A stretch of 64,000 nt of DNA from Akkermansiaceae bacterium (lineage in GTDB: Bacteria > Verrucomicrobiota > Verrucomicrobiia > Verrucomicrobiales > Akkermansiaceae), in NCBI GenBank assembly GCA_029866215.1, contig JARWZU010000066.1, positions 1-64,000 on the forward strand, given 5' to 3'. Below, in pieces: positions 59,596 to 64,000 of this stretch. The notes below the pieces were generated by a model, which saw only the letters and a program-made list of their open reading frames with translations, was not told the DNA's origin and ran no database searches. Position 1 is the stretch's first letter, and each line of letters opens with the position of its first letter. The position numbers and the translations under genes are program-made.

Positions 59596-61989
59596 TTACG
59601 GCTTGGTGAGCTTCGCGCGTTGGCCGGGATTGAGCGTGAGGGAAATGGTGTCCGCTGAGGTTTTGATGGAATGCTCGGTGGCTTTGCCGAGTGCTTGGCC
59701 CTCGGCCGTGGTGAGGGTGAGTTGCCAGCTTCCGGGTGCGAGTGAGACGAGAAGCGGCTTGCTTGAGGCCTTGCGGCAGGCGATTTCAAGGGACTTGGGT
59801 TTGGCCGTTACATCGAGCACACTGTTCTGCACGGCGATGCGGGTGACGGTGAGAGATGGCCATTTCGTGGGTAAGCGCGGCTCGATGTGGAAGCCTCCGG
59901 GCTGCGGGGTGAAGCCGAGAAATCCGTAGAGCATCACCTGGGGTAGCAGCACACTTTCAAAGAATTCTTTGTCCATGCCCAAGCCACCGGGATGGTCGCC
60001 GCCTTGCAGAGTACCGCGCTGCGGGTCTGCTTTGTAGTAGGCTCGGTAGCCACCGGCGGCTTGGACTTCCGCAAACCAGTCGGTGATTTTTTCCAAGCGC
60101 GACCATGCATCGTCCGGCCCGCTGACTTGGAGGCGGGACATGAGGTCGTAAAAGGAAAACCCAAGGACCGCACCGCCGTCCTGAATTTGGTAGCCCCAAG
60201 GAATGGATTCCGGGTTCGGCCAGGCCCATTCGTAACATTCGATGTTCCGGCGGGTGGTGGCGCGCGGGGCGAAGCGCCAGTGGTAGATGTCTGCGCCGGT
60301 CGAGGTGTCACCGGCGATTTCCCGCTGGCCGGAGACCCAGTCCATGATGGACTTGGCCTGGGTGGCACTGGCGAATCCGTAGCGGATGGCTTCAAGATTC
60401 AAGAAGGTGAAGCCGTAGTCATGGGGGGTTCCGGTGCTGTCGATCCAGCCGATGAAGCGGCCGTCCTTGGCATTCCAAAACTTCTTGGAGCCCTCACTCT
60501 GGAGTCGGGAGACGTCGGATTTGAGGGAAATCACCCGGTCTGGCATGGCGGGAAGTTTCCACTCCGGGTGGCGGGTGATTTGATCTTCTAACTCGCAGAC
60601 GCGCTTCAGCGCGTGGAAGAGGGTGATGGTGAGGAAGGCGTCTTGACCGCCGAAGGGGAGGAGGTCCCAGTAGTTGTTGCCAACACCTCTGCCACGGAAA
60701 ATCGTTTTTTTGCCATCCGCGCCGAGGGCGAATCCGGGGCGGCCGTCGTGTCCGACCCATGGGACGACGGCTAAGCCGTTTTCCTTCAGGCCGAATTCAC
60801 GCACGGCGTAGTCGGTGGCCAGACGGATGCGGGAGAGATTTTGCCGGAGGAATTCCACATCGGTGGTCCAGTCGAAATAGTCCACGCAGCCTTCGAGCCA
60901 ATGGGGGTTATTCACGGGATGGCGCGTGTCAACGGCGGTGTGCAGGGCGCGGAAGGTGATTTTCCCAGGGCCGTTATTTCCGAAACTGATCCGCAGCTTG
61001 GTGATTTGCCCCTGCCACTGCGGGTGCCGGTAGGTTGGGATCATCGTCACGCTGCGGGCATCACCCGGCGCGGAAGGCCGTGAGCTGAACTCAATGCGCC
61101 GGGATGGGTCGAAATCCGGCGCGGTGGTGGTGGTCCACTCGAGGAAGGGCTTGGAATCAGCAGGCAGCGTACCGTCCCAATGAAAGGCGATAAACGGGCT
61201 GACGAGAGAATCCACATTCATCGCCGGGCAGGTGAGGGTGGCCTGATTTCCCAAAGCAAGTTTCAGCCCCGCATTCGGCTGGTGCCCGGTGACGGTGATG
61301 GCCGTAGATCCCCAAGCGGCAAGCGAGGTGAACAAGGGCAGCTTCAAGTTCGCCGCATACGGATCGCCCGTGTGTGAGAATAACCAGCCAGCACCATGAG
61401 CCTGCCTCCAAGTGGGAAAGGGCCACCCGTCGTCATGAGCATGGCCACGGTGTTGATGGGTGGTCACGTAACCTTCCGCATCGATCTTGAGCGTTAGGAG
61501 TGCATCTCGGTAGTATTTCCGCATTTTCTCCGCACTTTCTTTTTCTCCGAGGGCAGGCCAGAGAACGGAGGGCAGGAGATAGGGTTTTTCAAAAGTGACC
61601 CGCAGCATGGGACTGTGGTGGAGGCGAAATAAATCACGCAGCCGGTTGAGGGACTCTTGATGCTCGGGGACGATGAACTCGGGAAATGCATCGGCGCGCT
61701 TGGCGATCTGCTCCGGCGTGGCGCTTGAAAGATTGGCGCCTACGGGAATGGCTTTTAATTGTTCATCCGTGATGCGGACGACATCGGCATTTTCAAAACC
61801 ATAGGACTTGAAAATTTCCATGTTGGGAATGCCGTAACGCACGCCACCGCGGACGGTGAAAACGCCGCCAGAGCCCTGAATGAGTGACCCATCCTTCATC
61901 GGAACCGGGAGGGTTTCTGCTGCGGTGAGAATCGTGGTGGCGAGGGCCAAGGGCAAGAGGGTGGCGAGAAGCAAATTTGTTTTAACCAT
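59596..61989 (-). CDS. Secreted six-hairpin glycosidase-like protein with IPGxG-type leader motif
   Basis: From ATG 61989, 797 residues; signal peptide MVKTNLLLATLLPLALATTILTA. Residues ~30-80 are a small motif (DGSLIQGSGGVFTVRGGVRYGIPNMEIFKSYGF, ENADVVRITDEQLKAIPVG) that resembles the LIKGSG..RRWIP..F..G segments found in cell-wall proteins. The main part is rich in Trp and shows an (alpha/alpha)6-barrel pattern (HQHRGHAHDDGWPFPTWRQAHGAGW, WVGHDGRPGF, NYWDLLPFGGQDAFL, ECYEWAWPNPESIPWGYQIQDGGAV). It ends in a beta domain. It should cleave or bind glycans outside the cytoplasm; the GH family and catalytic acids are not certain. Confidence 0.75.
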   Translation of the reverse strand: MVKTNLLLATLLPLALATTILTAAETLPVPMKDGSLIQGSGGVFTVRGGVRYGIPNMEIFKSYGFENADVVRITDEQLKAIPVGANLSSATPEQIAKRADAFPEFIVPEHQESLNRLRDLFRLHHSPMLRVTFEKPYLLPSVLWPALGEKESAEKMRKYYRDALLTLKIDAEGYVTTHQHRGHAHDDGWPFPTWRQAHGAGWLFSHTGDPYAANLKLPLFTSLAAWGSTAITVTGHQPNAGLKLALGNQATLTCPAMNVDSLVSPFIAFHWDGTLPADSKPFLEWTTTTAPDFDPSRRIEFSSRPSAPGDARSVTMIPTYRHPQWQGQITKLRISFGNNGPGKITFRALHTAVDTRHPVNNPHWLEGCVDYFDWTTDVEFLRQNLSRIRLATDYAVREFGLKENGLAVVPWVGHDGRPGFALGADGKKTIFRGRGVGNNYWDLLPFGGQDAFLTITLFHALKRVCELEDQITRHPEWKLPAMPDRVISLKSDVSRLQSEGSKKFWNAKDGRFIGWIDSTGTPHDYGFTFLNLEAIRYGFASATQAKSIMDWVSGQREIAGDTSTGADIYHWRFAPRATTRRNIECYEWAWPNPESIPWGYQIQDGGAVLGFSFYDLMSRLQVSGPDDAWSRLEKITDWFAEVQAAGGYRAYYKADPQRGTLQGGDHPGGLGMDKEFFESVLLPQVMLYGFLGFTPQPGGFHIEPRLPTKWPSLTVTRIAVQNSVLDVTAKPKSLEIACRKASSKPLLVSLAPGSWQLTLTTAEGQALGKATEHSIKTSADTISLTLNPGQRAKLTKP

Positions 61990-62043
61990 ACAGAGGGGAA
62001 GCGAAGTTGTTGTAGTCCGCACCAGAACGAACCTAGCTGCCAA

Positions 62044-62284
62044 GATCTTACAGTTATTTCACAAAATATTTCCGGATGACTTGTAAAATGATGCAAAAAC
62101 CATCGTGCAACTTTCCTTGTCCGAAGTGCCGAAGACGTCCACCAGGCTGCCTATTTTCTCGGCGGCGGGAGGTTCCTAAACCAGCCGTTGGGCCGACCCG
62201 GCGTACCTCCAGAAGCCTTGGCGAAGCCGGATGTGAACTTACACAAAAATTTTGACACCCTTATTTGGACCCGCCACCAGCCCC
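62044..62284. other. Intergenic region without supported gene
   Basis: The ~240 bases upstream of the glycosidase-like gene have A+T-rich promoter-like sequence near 62050-62100. They also hold an inverted repeat GGAGGT...ACCTCC around 62169-62211. No gene or RNA is recognised. It leads into a 21-bp tandem repeat. Confidence 0.3.
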
Positions 62285-62452
62285 CCTCCGTAATCGACAC
62301 TTAAGCCTCCGTAATCGACGCTTAAGCCTCCGTAACCGCCACTTAAGCCTCCGCAATCGGCACTTAAGCCTCCTTAATCGACACTTAAGCCTCCGTAATC
62401 GACACTTAAGCCTCCGTAATCGACACTTAAGCCTCCGTAACGACCGGCCAAT
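62285..62452. repeat. 21-bp tandem repeat array
   Basis: Eight units of CCTCCGTAATCGACACTTAA plus G start every 21 bp at 62285, 62306, 62327, 62348, 62369, 62390, 62411 and 62432 (last one partial), with a few substitutions (for example CGCCACT, CGGCACT). There are no unique spacers. The period is a multiple of three, so both strands stay open and encode 7-residue repeats (R-L-K/C-R-L-R on one strand), but these lack a credible start or signals and are not annotated as a gene. Confidence 0.9.
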
Positions 62453-62534
62453 CCTCGATCTCATCCTGCGACATGGCAGAGGCTTCAGCCGCAGCAATCT
62501 ATCCCGTTTCCGCCAGTTTTACCTCGCTTACCCA

Positions 62535-62559
62535 ATTGGTGCGACACTGTCGCACCAAT
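62535..62559. repeat. Perfect 25-bp palindrome
   Basis: ATTGGTGCGACA, a central C, then TGTCGCACCAAT: 12-bp arms with no mismatch. It could be an operator for a dimeric regulator, or the stem of a short hairpin or REP-like element. It lies 241 bases before the phosphodiesterase gene start. No T-run follows on either strand, so it is not a simple terminator. Confidence 0.85.
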
Positions 62560-62799
62560 CTGATTCTTGACTCGTTGATTTCTGCCTCAGAGGCGGCGGC
62601 GCTTTTTCGTTTTCTGATGGCGGTGAAGTTCAGGGCGACGGTTTTTTCAGCGAAACGAAGGCCGCATGGACGTTGCCACTACCCCGAAATCAACTTGCCA
62701 AAATTACTGAGTTATCATTCATCTACGGCGTAACTAACGAATAGTGGGTTAGCGAGCTTCCATTTTTACCACTTTCAACCCGAAAACCTCATCCTCACC

Positions 62800-64000
62800 G
62801 TGTCCAGCTCACCACCTCGCAAAGTTCTTCTCGTCGGCTGGGACGCCGCCGACTGGAAAGTCATCCACCCACTGCTCGACGCCGGGAAAATGCCCCACCT
62901 CGCCCGCTTCCTTGAGCGCGGCGTCATGGGCAACATTGCCACCCTCCAGCCCGCGCTCAGCCCCACGCTGTGGACCTCCATCGCCACCGGCAAGCGCCCT
63001 TACAAGCACGGCATCCTCGGCTTTTCCGAGCCCGATCCGGTCACCGGCGGCATCCGCCCCATCACTAATCTCTCGCGCAAGACCAAGGCGATCTGGAACA
63101 TCCTCAACCAGGAGGGGAAAAACACCATCACCGTCGGCTGGTGGCCGTCCAACCCCGCCGAGCCGCTGTCCAAGGGCGTGATGGTCTCCAACGACTACCA
63201 GCAAGCCCACGGCAGCAATACCTATGAGCCGGAAAAATGGCCGCTCAAGCCGGAAACCATCCACCCCGAGCGACTCGTCCGCCATCTCAAGGACCTGCGC
63301 TTCCACCCGGCGGAGCTCACCGAGGACGACCTGCGCCCCTTCCTGCCCGGCCTCGATGGCATGAGCCGCGAGGACCTCGACAAGGCGGAGAAAGACCCGC
63401 GCGTCCAGTCGCTCGCCAAGATCATCGCGGACTGCACCAGCATTCACTCCGCCGCCACCGCGCTGATCCAGAACGAACCGTGGGACCTGATGTGCGTGTA
63501 TTACGATGCCATCGACCACTTCGGCCACGCCTTCATGAAATACCACCCGCCGCAGCGGCCGCAGGTGAGCGACTGGGACTTCCAGGTCTTCAATCACTGC
63601 GTGGAAATGGGCTACCTCTATCATGACGCCATGCTCGGAACCCTCCTGGACCTCGCCGGTGAGGACACCACCGTCATCCTCATGTCCGACCACGGCTTCC
63701 ACCCGGACGACCTGCGCCTGAGTAACATCCCGCGCGAGCCCGCCGGCCCGGCGGCCGAGCACCGCCAGTTCGGCATCTTTGCCGCCATGGGCCCCGGCAT
63801 CCGCAAGGACGAGCGGGTCTTCGGTGCCAGCCTCATCGACATCTGCCCGACCCTGCTCCACCTCTTCGGCCTGCCGGTGGGCGAGGACATGGACGGCAAG
63901 GTGCTGCTGGACATTTATGAAAACCCGCCCGCCGCCATCCAGCGCATCCCCAGCTGGGACGCGGTGCCCGGCGACCACGGCATGCACCCGCCGGACAAGC
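62800..64000 (+). CDS. Alkaline-phosphatase-superfamily phosphodiesterase (partial, 5' part)
   Basis: GTG 62800 opens a frame that runs off the window after 400 codons. It starts [22 protein letters not shown]. The metal-binding Asp is in GWDAADW, the nucleophile Thr in [20 protein letters not shown], further metal ligands in [12 protein letters not shown] and [10 protein letters not shown], and a last DHGMHP before the edge. This is the type I phosphodiesterase/nucleotide pyrophosphatase family. PVC members of this group are long and often carry C-terminal TPR repeats (family knowledge). No signal peptide is visible. A long minus-strand frame opposite it is a codon-usage shadow. Confidence 0.88.
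   Translation, partial: MSSSPPRKVLLVGWDAADWKVIHPLLDAGKMPHLARFLERGVMGNIATLQPALSPTLWTSIATGKRPYKHGILGFSEPDPVTGGIRPITNLSRKTKAIWNILNQEGKNTITVGWWPSNPAEPLSKGVMVSNDYQQAHGSNTYEPEKWPLKPETIHPERLVRHLKDLRFHPAELTEDDLRPFLPGLDGMSREDLDKAEKDPRVQSLAKIIADCTSIHSAATALIQNEPWDLMCVYYDAIDHFGHAFMKYHPPQRPQVSDWDFQVFNHCVEMGYLYHDAMLGTLLDLAGEDTTVILMSDHGFHPDDLRLSNIPREPAGPAAEHRQFGIFAAMGPGIRKDERVFGASLIDICPTLLHLFGLPVGEDMDGKVLLDIYENPPAAIQRIPSWDAVPGDHGMHPPDK

Noticed and set aside
62809-63987. A 392-codon minus-strand open frame opposite the phosphodiesterase gene
   Set aside because: The plus strand encodes a phosphodiesterase with all conserved motifs in frame; the reverse frame is open because of G+C-rich third positions and has no recognisable domain.

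Overview
The window looks like a chromosomal segment of a Gram-negative bacterium of the Verrucomicrobiota (PVC group). Pointers are a thioredoxin-fold protein with a C-terminal SHD1-like domain, a ThuA-domain protein, secreted proteins with Asp-rich calcium-repeat stretches, a pseudopilin with the H-P-S-G-x-N-x-L-Y-A-D ending, a divergent Dxs and sparse Shine-Dalgarno motifs. This is inferred from family content; no rRNA or tRNA gene was seen.

1-2.25 kb: a decayed integron. A divergent integrase remnant (plus strand, internal stop, cut off after about 47 codons) faces a minus-strand array of gene cassettes (a repeat-rich lipoprotein, a small membrane protein, and the start of a third secreted protein). 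Two attC sites separate the cassettes. Several hairpins and a 22-bp tandem repeat sit around the integrase remnant.

2.25-14.1 kb: core-like genes. A PstS-like phosphate-binding protein lies divergent from a PhoD-type alkaline phosphatase that ends in a clear terminator. Next come a PAS histidine kinase and its NtrC-type regulator, a GT-C type membrane glycosyltransferase, xseB, dxs and the ribosome-biogenesis GTPase gene engB.

14.1-47.0 kb: one large exopolysaccharide/O-antigen cluster, almost entirely minus strand and visibly richer in A+T than its flanks. It runs from an outer-membrane barrel gene, through a leader with an ops-like motif, a Wzc-like chain-length protein with a degenerate kinase domain and a polyprenyl-phosphate sugar-1-phosphate transferase. 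Then come about ten glycosyltransferases, two hexapeptide acyltransferases, a sugar aminotransferase, a Wzy/WaaL-like membrane protein, a Wzm/Wzt ABC exporter, two secreted proteins (GDSL hydrolase; chitobiase-C-domain protein), a nucleotide-sugar module (RfbF, C-methyltransferase, DUF4910 protein, RmlC-like epimerase, Gfo/Idh/MocA oxidoreductase) and a Wza-like lipoprotein. The mix of ABC-transporter and Wzy/Wza/Wzc-type parts is unusual.

47.2-64 kb: a small operon of a membrane-anchored protein, a pseudopilin and an ABC-2 transporter pair; a Tat-type DUF882/M15 peptidase; a U32-family protein; a HicAB toxin-antitoxin pair; an SHD1 protein; a ThuA protein; a GspE/GspF (PilB/PilC) pair; a secreted six-hairpin glycosidase-like protein; a repeat-filled intergenic region (21-bp tandem repeat and a perfect 25-bp palindrome); and the first 400 codons of an alkaline-phosphatase-superfamily phosphodiesterase that runs off the end.
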